The notes: generated by a model not told the origin, from the sequence alone. A DNA stretch of 64,000 nt from Heligmosomoides polygyrus polygyrus (GCA_947396885.1 OX377205.1:66002969-66066968); one strand, 5' to 3'; positions 1 through 11,600 are shown, counted from the stretch's first letter. A program made the numbers and translations.

Positions 1-177
1 GTCGAGATTCCTAGGTTCTATCAGTCCACATTTACAACTTGCTGCTTGCAGTGCACTGGAGTGTAATAGAAATTTTTATAAACGCTTGCAAATTAAAACG
101 CTGGTTTACGACTACATTTCTAGTCATACAAAAGCATTTTGCTACTGGAAATATAGATTTTTGGGTATAATAATTAG

Positions 178-344
178 GTCGTGTCATAATTTTGAAATTT
201 TCTGTTTTCTGATTTCTGTTTTCTGATTTTCTGGCGTTTTTGGCCTTTCTGTTTTCTGATTTCTGTTTTCTGACGAAAGCGATTTTCTGTTTTCTGTTTA
301 TCGAGAAAATTTTCAAAATTTCCGCCCATCCCTGATCCACACCT
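178..344. mobile_element. End of a hAT-like non-autonomous element with CAGAAAA subterminal repeats
   Basis: The words TTTTCTG and TTTCTGTTTTCTGA recur many times between 185 and 300, followed by TTCCGCCCATCCCTG. A terminus of the same type, TTCCGCCCGTCCCTG, closes a similar word-rich stretch at 28350-28470. A terminus reading CAGGGA(T/C)GGGCGGAA preceded by short repeated words is what hAT-type ends look like. Only one end is recognisable here, so the element limits are uncertain. Confidence 0.4.
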
Positions 345-589
345 CGTGGTACTCCCCAGCACTCACCGTGTACCGGAATGAGCCGACCGCTGATATCAGC
401 ATGGAACCAATTAAGCTGAAGGTCTTGATAGAAATGACAAGTCAGCTTCCTCAAGCCTCAAGAGGCGGCACGCCTGCGCTAGAGGTTTGATCGCAACAAA
501 ATCCCCCCCCCCATATATCGTTATAACAGCTTATAGCTGAGGGCTCGCAGACCGCCAAAAAACGCCAGCCTTCGGAAACTCTCGAGGTG

Positions 590-1330
590 ATACGCCGCGC
601 GGAGCACCACGGCCTTCAGGCAACCACGAAATGAATTGCCAAACTATGCAGATGGGCGATATAGGAGATTTTCAGCAGGGAAAAGCGCATTAATTAGCGG
701 AAGCTGTGAAGGCTGGTATGAGCGTCCGCAACGCCCCCATTAGCCAACTTCAAGATCAAGACAACTGTTCTCTTGCGTCCTGATAGAAAGGCCATTTCTT
801 CCAAAATGGCAATGCAGAAAGTCGTCCGTGACTTCTACCTTGATCTCTTCGAGAGCCAAGTCCACCTAAGCCATCTTCCGCAGGATGAATGCGTGTGCCC
901 TCTGTTCTCCTTTCCGAGATCCGACACGCCATCTCGCCAGTGAAGAAACGAACAGACCCGGATCGGACCTGAACACCTTAAGAACCTTCCGCCAGGGCTC
1001 ATCAACAAGGTTTCATCTGAGTGGAAGAACAGCGCGACCGTCTTGCTGTACAAGAAGGGAAACGTGCACAACATTGACAACTATTTTCCGGTCTGCCTGC
1101 TGTGCGTAGTCAAGATGCCGTTCACTCTAGTCATCCTAAATAGGATCAGCCGAACGCTGGACGAACAGCGATGTGAACAAGCAGGATTCCGGAGAGAATT
1201 CAGAACGATGGACCACATGCACCGTAACGAAGCTCGTCGAAGTATCGCGAGAGAACAAGCTGCCGTTGTGCTTTACGATCGCCGACCATCGTCGACCTCA
1301 ACTTGATGCTTTAACAAGAGGTATGACGCT
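590..1330 (+). pseudogene. RTE-type LINE reverse transcriptase fragment
   Basis: Degenerate reverse-transcriptase coding sequence read in several frames. Recognisable pieces are the linker just before the polymerase (KMAMQKVVRDFYLDLFES around 810-860), VLLYKKGNVHNIDNY at 1040-1085 and the finger segment VILNRISRTLDE at about 1130-1170, then a stretch resembling EQAGFRR.F..MDH.H and VEVSRE..LPLCF.I near 1170-1290. These are hallmarks of RTE-clade LINEs of nematodes. Frameshifts and stops break the frame repeatedly and the catalytic YADD box is not reached, so this is a dead fragment. Its limits are set by where similarity fades. Confidence 0.6.
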
Positions 1331-2068
1331 CTTCTCTTACTGGAAGAACGTTCTGCTCGCTACTATGCAGGCGAATGAAGATGTCGGTGGTCATCCTTTT
1401 GATCTACTAACTGCTCTCTTCTTCATCTTTTTTATTCGTAAAACCTCATGCACACTCGTAATCACAACGTTTAGAAGGGGAGGGGGGGGGCAGTGGAATT
1501 CTCTCGAAAATGTCCGCATGTCCTCACTTTTCCAGGTGCCTTTTTAGGAGCAGAATGAATATCTTCTTTATCCCTGGAATGGGTCGCGGAAACAAGCATT
1601 CAACCTAATGCTCATGTCACTACTGTCCACATGTCACCACTCGGTTACCAACAGGAGCGGTAGCGATGTCGCTCCGCACAAACGGTGGTTCAATGGGCCT
1701 CTGAAGACGACGAGCGGGTTGGAACGTCAATGAAGTGATGTACCTCACAACGTCGTTTGGCACAGCAAGATTGGCATCCAACTTGTTTTTTCCGTTTTCG
1801 GAAAGTCTTGCGCTGAACAACTATTACTAAGGAACGAAAAACGTAGTGTCGAATAGGTGTAGGTCTTTGCTTAATCAACTATCGGGAGACTCAAGGGCCT
1901 TGATTATGTTCTCGACCTGGACCCAAAGGTGTTAATAAATAATTCGCAGATTCAAAGAGGCTGGAGGAGAGATATAACGAGCCTGGTCTGAGCACGGGCC
2001 CAAAATTAATCGGCTTACAAACGCGCAGGGGATGTGTTGTGCTAGTGTCGGTGATAAATAGGAATGGT
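1331..2068. other. No gene recognised
   Basis: AT-rich sequence with a short poly-G run at about 1482-1490. Short ORFs on both strands show neither splice-site framing nor a recognisable domain. The first 20-60 bases below 2069 are the likely 3' end of the TMEM220-like gene. Confidence 0.5.
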
Positions 2069-2073
2069 TTATT
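2068..2073 (-). terminator. Polyadenylation hexamer AATAAA overlapping the stop codon
   Basis: On the minus strand the end of the TMEM220-like frame reads CAATAAACC, so the TAA stop lies inside an AATAAA hexamer. If used, cleavage some 12-20 bases further would give a 3' UTR of about 20 bases, extremely short even for a nematode. No better hexamer was noticed immediately downstream. Confidence 0.4.
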
Positions 2074-2492
2074 GTAAGTAGTACTTTATAGAATAAGCAA
2101 TAGTAAGCACACTGCTTGCCACCGTCAACAGGAGGATGAGATGTCGGGGATATGACATCAGCGTGGTCCGTGTGTCCGTCATCAGCCTAGTGGAGCTGGC
2201 CAGCGCAACGCCGATGGCTATCTGAAGGTTAGACAGCAAATTAGAAATACGCCTTCCTATCCGTGGCGTCGGAAACAACTACCGGCAGTAGATTTCTGGC
2301 CTCCCGCAGTTCCAAACCGCCAGCATCCTCGGCGCTGTGAAATGTCCATGCGAGGAAGAGCATGAGAGCGGCGCCTCCCACGACGGCGACGGACGAGAGG
2401 AATCGCCACAGCCAAAGCAAGGGCACTGGCATGATGCAGACGACACTGGCAAGGCCATACGCCGGCGCGTACATCCACCAGTAAGGGTCGTT
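2069..2492 (-). CDS. TMEM220: TMEM220-like multi-pass membrane protein (last two exons)
   Basis: Two minus-strand exons join in phase 0. Exon 2492-2283 follows the acceptor GTTTCCAG and begins NDPYWWMYAPAYG; it encodes two hydrophobic segments (ASVVCIMPVPLLWLWRF and VAVVGGAALMLFLAWTF) and then LELREARNLLP. The 61-base intron 2282-2222 (GTAGTT...CTTCAG) leads to exon 2221-2069, IAIGVALASSTRLM...HLILLLTVASSVLTIAYSIKYYLQ, then TAA. The NDP motif before the second helix, an acidic loop ending in a REL-like segment, and a last helix near the C-terminus are the TMEM220 family layout; human TMEM220 is about 160 residues, so roughly the first 40 residues (first helix) are missing here. No convincing N-terminal exon was found at 2500-2860; it may lie beyond the mariner relic upstream. 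The function of TMEM220 is not established. A minus-strand AATAAA overlaps the stop codon (2073-2068). Confidence 0.68.
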
Positions 2493-2869
2493 CTGGAAAC
2501 AGCCTCATTGCGCAATGATTGCTTGGTTTTGCGATTATCCTTTCCTTAGCCTGAAAAGGAAGCTGCTGCCGCGCACAGCGGCGCATTTGTTCCCTCACTA
2601 AAAGCCAAAAACGGCTTCTTACCAAGGCAGCCGTATTCCAACCACCTGTGAAGTGCTGCGCGGCGGAAACATTTTTGAGATCCGTCTCGCAAGTGCTGAC
2701 GGAAGCTTTTTCTAAAGAGGCCTTCGGTTTCTATAACAATTCCCACAGTGTGCTCTCAATTATGCGTAATTTTCTTAGTGTTACACTGAAAGGAAATTCT
2801 GTTAGCTTTCGCATACATTGGGCATCTTGTTGGATGACCTTTTGCCATCTTTCAGTAAGTTGAACTCAG

Positions 2870-3490
2870 TTTTTGGAAGCGAAGGATTGGTGCAACTCAC
2901 TTTTAACAGCTTGATCGGAATCAAAAGTTTTGCCATTCGAGTGGTTTTGAAGCGAGAGAGACTAACGATAATTTGATGGCGCTGAGTCAGGGCTATAAGG
3001 TGGATGTGGCATCAGTTCCCAATTGAGCATTATGAATTTTTGACGGGCCATCCAAGAGGAGTGGGGTCTGGTGTTATCATGAAGGAACATCACGCCTTTG
3101 TGATTGACCAGTTCAAGACGTCTTTTCTTGATTTCTACGTTCAATTTCGATAGTTTACATCAGCAGACATTCGAATCAATAGTTTGTTTTCTTGCAAACA
3201 GCTCAAAGTAGACTATATCCTTCTAATCCCACCATACAGAAAGGGTTACGATCCATCAAAGAATTGCATGTGCTAATGCATCTGGTAAGATGGATTTCAT
3301 TCAATTAGGTGAGGAATCCAAATACAGTTAGACTACGTAACCAAGCTGTCGTAAGTGCAAGTAAGCGGCTGAACTCAATATGTCAAGCTTCTCTGTGGTC
3401 TTTCGAGCTGTCATACGCCGGTTGTTTTCGATCAACGCTCTTATTTTGTCGTCATCAGTAGTGACCGAGTACGACCGATATGTGGTGCAT
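2870..3490 (-). pseudogene. Mariner-type transposase relic
   Basis: Minus-strand reading from about 3480 shows DDDKIRALIENNRRMTARKT (helix-turn-helix region of mariner transposases); lower down (3140-2964) it shows VMFLHDNTRPHSSWMARQKF and then MPHPPYSPDSAPSNY. HDN.RPH carries the second catalytic Asp and the third Asp lies in YSPDSAPSNY, the spacing of the D34D mariner family. Frameshifts and stops separate the pieces, the C-terminus is absent, and no inverted ends were recognised. Confidence 0.75.
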
Positions 3491-3499
3491 CTTGCACAT

Positions 3500-4380
3500 T
3501 AAAATTTCCAGAGAGAAAGCGAGCGAACCAGCGCTGATGCTGGCATTCAGAAAGGCAGTCCTCACCGTAAACTTCTCACAATCTCTTCCGAGCCTTCCCC
3601 GCATTTTTGCCTTTTCGAGAGTAAAAAAATATGCCGACAGCGCTCTTTTTGATTGCACATTTTCAACTTAATTTTCTATCTAGTTTCTACCAATGACGCT
3701 CAGGGTTTAACTGAAAATAGTCCTAAGTCTAATGTTTAAGATGGTTTATTATAATATAAGCCACGCAGTCAGCACTGCATAATAACCTTCATCCCATTCC
3801 TTGCATCTAGCTCTCCCAGTGAATGACTCCTTTGCAGTTCCACCAGACACTGAGCACTACCTTTTTTTGGGTGAGGGCGGGGGCAGACACAACTCCAACG
3901 CCGCGCGAACCACCTGGCGTCGCGTACGGTGCGCGGCGAAATTGGACGAGTTGTCGCGGTCCGATGCTTCCGAGATGGGGCACGCCTTTGCCTTATTTCA
4001 ACGTTTCTTGGAAATGGTATATGAATGTGGTTTCAACAGGATGATCAGCGACAGTTTATACAGGAATCCTGGTCAGGTGGATGGTTTCTAGCGTCAGTAT
4101 TTGCCGTCTACAACTTCTTCCGTCAATTTTTACCAGTGATTATGGTTATACTACGGGAAAAGGTCACTACCACCCATTCCCGGATCAATTGTCCTACTGC
4201 AGATTGTTGCCTACCACATTCTGTGTGATTTCAAGTTCCTTGCTAGAAATGTGGTCTGAGAGCTTAAACACTGAGAACATGCTCGTGCTCCGGGGCTAAC
4301 CAGCGCACGTCCGCCTTTCAGCGCCGCGATGTCGCACGCGGATAGCGCGCGACGTCGCGTTGGAGTTAGGTCCTCGAGCC
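3500..4380. other. No gene recognised
   Basis: Overlapping short ORFs occur on the plus strand at 3801-4228, GC-rich around 3880-3990, but they lack splice-site framing and match no family I know. The only clear structure is the GC-rich lead-in to the foldback element from about 4280. Confidence 0.35.
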
Positions 4381-4515
4381 GGGTGAGGGACGTTCTGCCT
4401 GAAAGCGTCGCGGGCAAAGTCGCGGGACAGTGCCTGCGGAGCCAATTGGCGTCGACTCGCGCAGTGACGCCCGCCGCTTCGCGCTCAGCCAGACAGCCCT
4501 CGCCGCGGAGGCGAT

Positions 4516-5958
4516 CAGGGGTGCACACAAAATTCTGTGCGTTAAATTTTTTTAACGAAATTTTTAACGGAAAATTTTCGTTAAATTTCCGGTAAATCGT
4601 TAAATTTCGTTAAAAATACATAATAGATGCTAACCCTTATTTCGAGTGAAAAAATCAAGGAAATTGTATAGGTTTCCACTTCAAGAGTTCAACAGCTTCA
4701 ACAGCAGTAATACAAACAATTCAAGATCAACAAACGTAGAAAAATAAACACGCCTTCGGTAACAAATTATCTACAGAGTGTGAAATAAGAACAGCTATGG
4801 AATTACCATGGAAGATGATCACTGACAAGGCACCTTAAAATGTGCGATCAGGCAGAATCCGGAGTTCCCTCCCTTCCTAGATCTTTGCGAAACCGTTTTG
4901 TCTGACTGTTCTACGACTATATACAATTTCGATGCGGGCACAGGCCACTAAGTACAATAAGATCAAATAAAGATACAATTAAAAGTCAGTCAGAGGAATG
5001 TTTCCACGTTATCGGACGCACGATTTTCGAGTGCTCGATGCGAGGGACCATCCATTTTTTGCAACGTCGTGGCCATGACATGGCATCGTGTCACACGTCC
5101 CACACTGCTGAATAGGTGTGACACATCGTTAATGTGTTAACGCCCAGGAAAAGTAGCCTCCCAAAGCCTAGCCTTTGTTGTTAGCGCTTTTCTAAAATCG
5201 TTTAAAATACTTCCAGCGACCTAAAAAATATTCTCTCCGTCTTGGCTGTTCCAGGTGGCGGGCAAAAGTATTCTGGGATAAGCAGCGCCAGGTGAGGAGT
5301 GGCATATCTTACGAGGAGGTTAGACCAGTATATTTTTGTCGATTCGTTGACGTACTTGGGGGCTCGGCGAAGAAATTTCTAGTTTCAAAAGGCATTAAAG
5401 GATAAGGATAAAGGAAGGCGTTACTCGATCTCTTTTGGGATGCGCCACGCATTCTACTTCTATGAGATGCGGAGGCGATTTGAATACGTGTTTGGCCTAT
5501 ACCTACTTGCGTTGAGCCGATGAACAAGTCAGCGCTTTATCCTTTCCAGACAAGTCTGGTACCAATTCACGGTCCCCGGAGGGATGGAGGACTTGGTTGA
5601 CTGGGGCGGGAAATCCAACCAGGAACCTGGTATCGGGTGACAGCCGGCACCTCCCCCGGCTGCGCTACCTGAGCCCCAAAATGCATTAAACCAACAATTC
5701 AAAAGAAATTCATGAAAACATCAAAATGTTTTCGCCAATTTCAATAGTTTTTTTCAGGAACAATCCTTATCGGGAGGGTGAGACCTGCAATAATCGTGAA
5801 GACTAAGGGTAAAGGTGATAAAACGACTGAGTAGGAAGTCCGTAAAAATTTCGTTAAATTTCTAAAAATTTCCGTTAAGTCGTTAAGCCAGTTTTTAACG
5901 AGAAATGCCGTTAAATCGTTAAATTCGTTAAATCGTTAACCGTTAAATGTGCACCCCT
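4516..5958 (-). mobile_element. hAT-like non-autonomous element, copy 1, with SINE cargo
   Basis: Perfect 12-bp inverted ends CAGGGGTGCACA ... TGTGCACCCCTG, flanked by direct repeats GGAGGCGAT at 4507-4515 and 5959-5967 (8 bp is usual for hAT; the ninth base may be chance). Both subterminal regions are full of TTAACG/CGTTAA words. A second copy lies in the opposite orientation at 36879-38316. The middle (about 5330-5690, minus strand) contains a tRNA-derived SINE. No transposase frame is present, so movement would depend on an enzyme encoded elsewhere. Confidence 0.8.
5330..5690 (-). mobile_element. tRNA-derived SINE inside the hAT-like element
   Basis: Read on the minus strand from about 5680: GGCTCAGGTAGCGCAGCCGG resembles a polymerase III A box, and AGGTTCCTGGTTGGATTTCC about 40 bases on resembles a B box. 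The body contains GCGTGGCGCATCCCAAAAG and a GATAAAG-rich tail. The same unit occurs at 37158-37500 (in hAT copy 2) and, diverged, at 60733-61020 and 35410-35690. Confidence 0.55.
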
Positions 5959-7698
5959 GGAGGCGATGCTGACCCAGCCAACCACGGGAGCCTGTAGGTC
6001 GACCAGATTTGGTGTGATTACAATCGATAGAGGGATAGGAGGCTCAGACGGCTTGCACTGGCAGAGCAGAATATGGGATTGATCTGAACCCTACCATCTT
6101 CTATATCAGAATATCGAGCTCTCTATCGTATGAGCCAGGAAAGAATCTTGCCTCAAGAACCCTTACAACAATTTTTTTCAGGCGCTGTTTAACTTTCGTT
6201 AAATATCAGTTTTTATTTATATCAGAATTAGCTACGACGCGTGCTTCCAGGCTTGTGATGTGAACTCTATCATCTTCTGTATTAGAATTTCGATCCCTAT
6301 CGAATGAGCCAGAAATTACCCTGCCTAGATAACCTTTAAGGCGACTTTTTAGGCGTTGTTTATTTTCGTTAAATATCAGTTTCTTATACCAGGATTAATT
6401 GCGAGGCATGCTTCCATACTACTGATGTAGGCCCACCATCTCCTGTACTAGAATTCCGAGCTCTATCGAATGATCCAGAAGAGAACCCTTCACCCATTAA
6501 AGCCATTTTTTCAGGCGCTGTCTATTTTTTGCGAGATATCGGTTTTAATTCACATATATCATGATTAAAGGCATGCTTCCAGGCTAAAATTGCACGAGGA
6601 TTCCAATTAGATAGACGAAAGATCTTTTAAAAGAAGTTTAAAGCGTTAGTTTCAACATGAAATCTCTCTAGCATTTCGTAACTAATTTGTCTATGGTACT
6701 ATATCATGCACAGATCATATGTATCGAGACTAAGAGGTTGGTAAGTAGTTCATCAAATCTGAGGTTCACCGAGAATAAATTCCATCACACAATACTTCGA
6801 ATTGCTCGTCCAGTCATTTGTGGCTTCTAGCAGTTTTTCGACATCGCGTCCCACAGGCAGTGCACCTGCATGCATAGCCAGTGTCACCTTCACCAATTAA
6901 CGGGTTAGGGTACACTAATGAAATGCTTTGAGAAAACTAGAGTACTTCAGTGTTCTTAGGAGGTCTACCTGCTATCAAATCGAACTCGTCGCACAATTTC
7001 AGACTGTGAACATGCTCTACGCACTGAAGGATCATAATGCCGTTTTCAAAAAGGTCGAGCACTTGTGGTGCTCTTAGGTCTCTCGTCTATCTAATTATAT
7101 TCCTCGCGCAATTTCAGCCTGGAAGCATGCCTCGCAATTAATTCTGATATAAATAAAAACTGATATTTAACGAAAATAAACAACGCCTAAAAGTCGCCTT
7201 AAGGGTTGTTTAGGCAGGATAATTTCTGGCTCATTCGATAGAGATCGAAATTCTAATACAGGAGATGGTAGAGTTCATATCAGTAGTCTGGATGTATGCC
7301 TCGTAGTTAATTCTGATATGAATAAAAACTGATATTTAAAGAAACTGAAACAGGGCCTAAAAAATCGTTCTAAGGGTTATTGAGGCAAGATTTCTTCCTG
7401 ACTCATTCGATAGAGCTCGAAATTCCAATGTAGGAGATGGTAGGGTTCAGATCAATCCCAATTTCTGGACTGCCAATGCAAGCCGTCTGAGCCTCTTATC
7501 CCTCTATCGATTGTGGTCACACCAAATCCTGTGGTTGGCTGGGTCAGCATCGCCTCCGCGGCGAGGGCTGTATGGCTGAGTGCGAAACGGCGGGTGTCAC
7601 TGCGCGAGTCGACGCTAATTGTCTCCGTAGGCACTGTCCCGCGTCTCTGCCCGCGCCGCTTTCAGGCAGGACGTCCCCCTCCCCTTTTTTGGGTGAAT

Positions 7699-7757
7699 TT
7701 TACTTTACTTTACTTTATTGAATTGAATTTTACTTTACTTTACTTTATTGAATTTCC
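7699..7757. repeat. Short tandem repeat (TTTTACTTTACTTTACTTTATTGAA)
   Basis: Two adjacent copies of a roughly 28-base unit made of TTTAC words, lying at the junction between the foldback element and the mariner fragment. Confidence 0.7.
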
Positions 7758-8195
7758 GCTCTTGGCGTGGGAATTTCTTCTTCGCCGCGACTGAGCCACT
7801 GATGTCTTCGCGTTTCGTTGACGTAAAATACCCACTTTCCGTCGCCAGTGGTCAGGTTCTTGAGCCAAGAAAAATTCCGCCGTAAAGTCAAAAAGTTTAT
7901 GCACGCATCCTGACGCACCTTTAGCTGGTGGCCGCTAAGTTCGTGCGGTATCCATGCACCAAATCCATGTGTCTTCCCCTTGCCACGCAGGTGTTCAGCT
8001 ATGGTGGTGTGACTGCACTCGAGTTCCTCTGGGGGGGGGGGGGGGGGAGGGGTGCAACGCTGGGGACACTCCTGAACCAGTTCCAGATGGCGCTCCTCAT
8101 TTACTGCGACTGCCCTTCCAAGACATGGTTGGTTATCCAAGCAAAAGTTCCGTTCTTGAACTTACGGAACCATACTTTCGCACTGTCGTGAGAAA
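7745..8195 (-). pseudogene. Mariner-type transposase fragment interrupted by a G17 run
   Basis: Minus-strand reading shows TTIAEHLRGKGKTHGFGAWI, then IPHELSGHQLKVRQDACINF, then LTTGDGKWVFYVNETRRHQW. WIPHEL and the (C/G)D.KW.FY motif with the first catalytic Asp are typical of mariner transposases. A run of 17 G (8031-8047 on the plus strand, read as polyproline) sits within the coding part and probably expanded after inactivation. N- and C-terminal parts are missing. Confidence 0.75.
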
Positions 8196-8199
8196 CAGT

Positions 8200-9490
8200 G
8201 GTAGGACCATCATTCCACATCTGTTATCCACCGTGACTTTTGCACTGCTTTGCTTTTTGAAGTCATAAAGCAGAAACAGTCGAAGCTTGCAGTCGAGAAC
8301 GATTTTCTCTGTCATAGTCGGAACGGAATATGGCGACAAAACGGTAAATGTAGGTCATAGTTCAGCCTATATATGCGTTAATGGGAGAAGGTTCCAGAAC
8401 ACTTTTCAAAAGTTTGGTGGAACGCCAGAGTGGCGAGAAACTTCCCCTACAAGCTAATAGATGATTTCGAGTGCGGTTCAAGTTTCGAGAACATGCTGAG
8501 CTGCTTACCAGCAGTTAGTCACGGCCCAGAATCGCTGGTATTATCGTAAAATGTTAACCCTAGTCAGAAGTTGCTGCAAATTGGCGCCGCTGTTGATGGT
8601 CTCGAACTCAAAATGGTCAGAAGAAAACGATACCCCCTCAGCTACTCTGTTCAACGTTCAACACAATATTCATCCAGGGTGAACTTATAAGGGTGGACAA
8701 GTTTTTAGCCGGCCGATGGTAACAATTTGGTCAATAGAATACGTAGTGAATTTTGCAATGATCTTGAACGGCCTGGATTGTACCAATTATTATTTTCTTT
8801 TTTAAATCTTGGCTATTGTTCATTCGATGAAGAAAAGGTAGTTTATTTAAAGTAGACCTATAACTGTGACATGGTCGAAACGTATTGACACAAATGTTTA
8901 AAAATTATTGCAAGCCTTAATTGCCTCTAAATGATATGCACCGAGCTTTCCCAAACGAAATGTATGACGATCCAACGAAAATTTTCAAAAGTCTAACCAT
9001 AAAATAAGCTTCGATAGGCTAACTTTAGGGTGGAGCTACAATGATGAAACAGTTTAATTATGGTCATTTAGAGCATGCATGTAGTGTTGCTCTGGATTAG
9101 GCTACCGAAATACGCCCTGGTTCTATACGAAGAATGGATGACTTACCTTATACTGGTATACAGCATGTGCTGAAAGAGCCACTGCCGTCAAAGTGACCAT
9201 GCCATTAGCTATCATGTCTGTCTGCAACAAGAAGATCTATGCATTAATGTTAAAACTCCGAAAACAGAGAAAGACGCGAGAGCAGACTATTTATGTGAGA
9301 GCTGTGCCATAAGCGTCAAAAAAGGGTCAAAAAGAAAGAGAATAACAGAGAACAGCTGCAGCAAAATCAGGCTGACCCTCAGCTGATCTAACAAGGAAAT
9401 CTCAGGAACTTCCCCAAAGATTCTCAACTTACCTATATGGTATTGTAGGCATCAGACAAGGATTACAGAGCTCTCAGAGCGGGCTGACAA
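8200..9490. other. No gene recognised
   Basis: AT-rich sequence without an ORF of note, without splice-framed segments and without inverted ends that I could find. Confidence 0.45.
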
Positions 9491-9494
9491 GGCT

Positions 9495-9562
9495 TAGGTT
9501 CTGAGCACAACAGGACCCATTCCAGGTGACACCTGGAACGGCCCTGTTGTGCTCAGAACCTA
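9495..9562. repeat. Near-perfect 68-bp palindrome
   Basis: TAGGTTCTGAGCACAACAGG at the left is mirrored exactly by CCTGTTGTGCTCAGAACCTA at the right, and the centre (CCAGGTGACACCTGG) is itself palindromic. The DNA could extrude as a hairpin. Confidence 0.8.
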
Positions 9563-9669
9563 TCCTACGAAAGCTTCAGAGCTCAAATCAAGGTTTGATT
9601 ATAGTAATATGATAATTTACGACGTTTCCCAGACGAAGCTGCAGGGTACATTTAAGTGATTCATTCGCA

Positions 9670-9765
9670 TCGATGGTGTTAGCGACTGAGTGGATGAGTG
9701 GGTAGCGATGCGGACTTACGGGGGAAGGGGTCCAGGGTTCGATTCCGGTGGTGGTAATGAGATTT
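9670..9765 (+). repeat. tRNA-derived SINE or tRNA relic
   Basis: GAGTGGGTAGCGATGCGGAC resembles a polymerase III A box and GGGTTCGATTCCGG is a canonical B box 45 bases on. No cloverleaf with a credible anticodon stem could be drawn, so a SINE head or tRNA relic is more likely than a working tRNA. Confidence 0.45.
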
Positions 9766-11600
9766 GCTAGGCGGTCTATTCCCCTTTTTACAAAAGGAGA
9801 GTGCATTTTGGCATCGTCAGGATACGGTATTCGCTTCATAAACCTGCCTTCAGCCTGCTGTCGTCGAGGAAGGTGGTCTTGTCGTAGAGTAATGTCGCGC
9901 GTTCATTAAACCACGCCTTTCTCGCTGAGGAACCTCTCGTCAGATGCTGTCCCCATATGACCTCTTTGGAATGTTCTCAATCCATTTTGAAAGTGTTTTT
10001 CGCTTTCACCTCATTTGCGAACACGATCGACAATTATTGATTTGACCTATGATCAAGACGCTTTTGTCCATTTGAGTTACGCCATGCTTTCCAATTCCAC
10101 CTCGATTTTTCTGTGCATTCGAAGGCACGGAGCGTGAGTAGCGACTTCAATATTAAGTCATTGAGATACCCGTTCAGGCAAGTCTGTCACTTGTTCCGAA
10201 GCAAACTTCTCGTGATCATATGATGTTCTACCCTAAGCTTCATACTGCCTCCCTGACCACTCTAAACCGACTTCCTGGATGCTGAGGTTGCTGATGTAGA
10301 AGAAGTATCGCGCATCTACTATGTGAGTGATCATACTCTCAACATTTTCTTGAGCGAACCATGTTAGTAAACTGCTATACAACCACAAAAATGAGCGGTA
10401 TAAAGATCGTGTGAGCTGCCGAAAGCGCAATGGAGGCTACTCAGTAGGGTCAAGGACACAGCACTAGGTAGTGCTTGTGCACAGGTAGCGGCACCGTCGA
10501 AGCAGTCGTCACAACAAGCAGTGAACGGCTTGAATGGGCACCTGGTGTGTTATCTAATCAATGTATTGAGGGGACTGTGCGGTCGGTGCGAGAACCGGTA
10601 TCGCGAAGTGGTGTCGCCGTCGTACACACTTATGTCCTTCGTTTGACTCGGTCGACCGGCGAACTCACTGGCTGCACCGCCCTAGGCTCTGCCAACGAAG
10701 CACGCCGATCTGCTCCGTCGTCTTTTGAAGCGGTTGGTGACCAGAGATGTGCCGTCTTGTTCACATGACCTCGGCTGACCATTAGGCAGCTGATTGCATT
10801 CACTTCCGGAACCTCTGCTCCTCCAGGAAGGGAAGCTTTATTCCAGCTGAATAGCTTAGCGAGGAGGTATGCGCATTTCCCCCGTTAACCAATGTTTTTT
10901 AACAATTGAGGTCACCTGCGGCGCCACAAAGCACTAATCTTCGCTATTGCAAGCACTCCGATGTGGATCGTAGGTCACCCCAAGTTGCCAATTTATACAC
11001 CAATAACGGCAATGACTTCAAATAATTGTTTAGCGTTGGTTCACTAGAGGTGGCTTGCTCAATTCCATATCTAGCCGTTCGATATCGACGCTATTTCGCT
11101 AATTTTTCACATATACATAGATCAAGTAGCACAGCTCAAGGTCGCCTCATTATGTTTCAAATGTGTAATTTCAAGCAGTTGTTAGCCAAACACTGCTTAA
11201 ATGTGATGCTTCCTGAGGCCAGTTGTCAACTGACAGCGACTGTCTGCTTCAGGGCGTGACAGCCCAGTTGGGAAAGGCGCCGACAATCATGTTAAGCCCG
11301 AACCAAGGTCCTTAACTGGGCAGGGTTTCTTTCGAGCAGTTAAGAGCTTTGCTTGGAGTTGGAACATATCCGTAAGATTTCATTTGTATTTTTCATGCCG
11401 TCACATTTTTGCTGCTCGGTTTAGTCTCAACAGCTTTCATTTCCTGAGAATCCTTTGTTTTGCGGTGCTATATGAATTGAAGCATTTTCTCCTCACCGAA
11501 GTACTGTGACAGCCATTTTTGAGATAAAGCACTCCCAATAAGTCAAGCGCTGGACATCAAATGTCTAACGGCGGTGAGCTTCCGAGTAAAGAATAACATA
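9766..11600. other. Upstream region of the MEK5-like gene, no gene recognised
   Basis: No coding segment or repeat family could be assigned. A 97-codon ORF at 10475-10768 lacks splice framing and is not recognised. The promoter of the MEK5-like gene presumably lies here, but with trans-splicing likely, the transcription start cannot be read from the sequence. Confidence 0.4.

Larger units (their letters stand above)
4381..7688. mobile_element. Foldback element with long inverted arms containing internal repeats
   Basis: Sequence from about 4381 (GGGTGAGGGACGTTCTGCC) is repeated in reverse complement ending near 7688 (GGCAGGACGTCCCCCTCCC). The arms continue inward through the pair GTCGACTCGCGCAGTGACGC (from 4452) and its counterpart at 7595-7615, and through CCAGCCAACCACGGGA (from 5974) and its counterpart near 7530. 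Inside each arm a unit of about 170-190 bases (TTCGTTAAATATCAGTTT ... CGATAGAGCTCGAAATTC) recurs, about three times in the left arm (6080-6560) and twice in the right arm (7130-7460). A hAT-like element (4516-5958) splits the left arm. No transposase reading frame is visible, so it is non-autonomous. Confidence 0.65.

Noticed and set aside
8031..8047. Polyproline tract read on the minus strand as a protein feature
   Set aside because: It comes from a G homopolymer inside a dead mariner transposase.
11026..11259. 77-codon plus-strand ORF upstream of the kinase gene
   Set aside because: No domain, no splice framing and average base composition.
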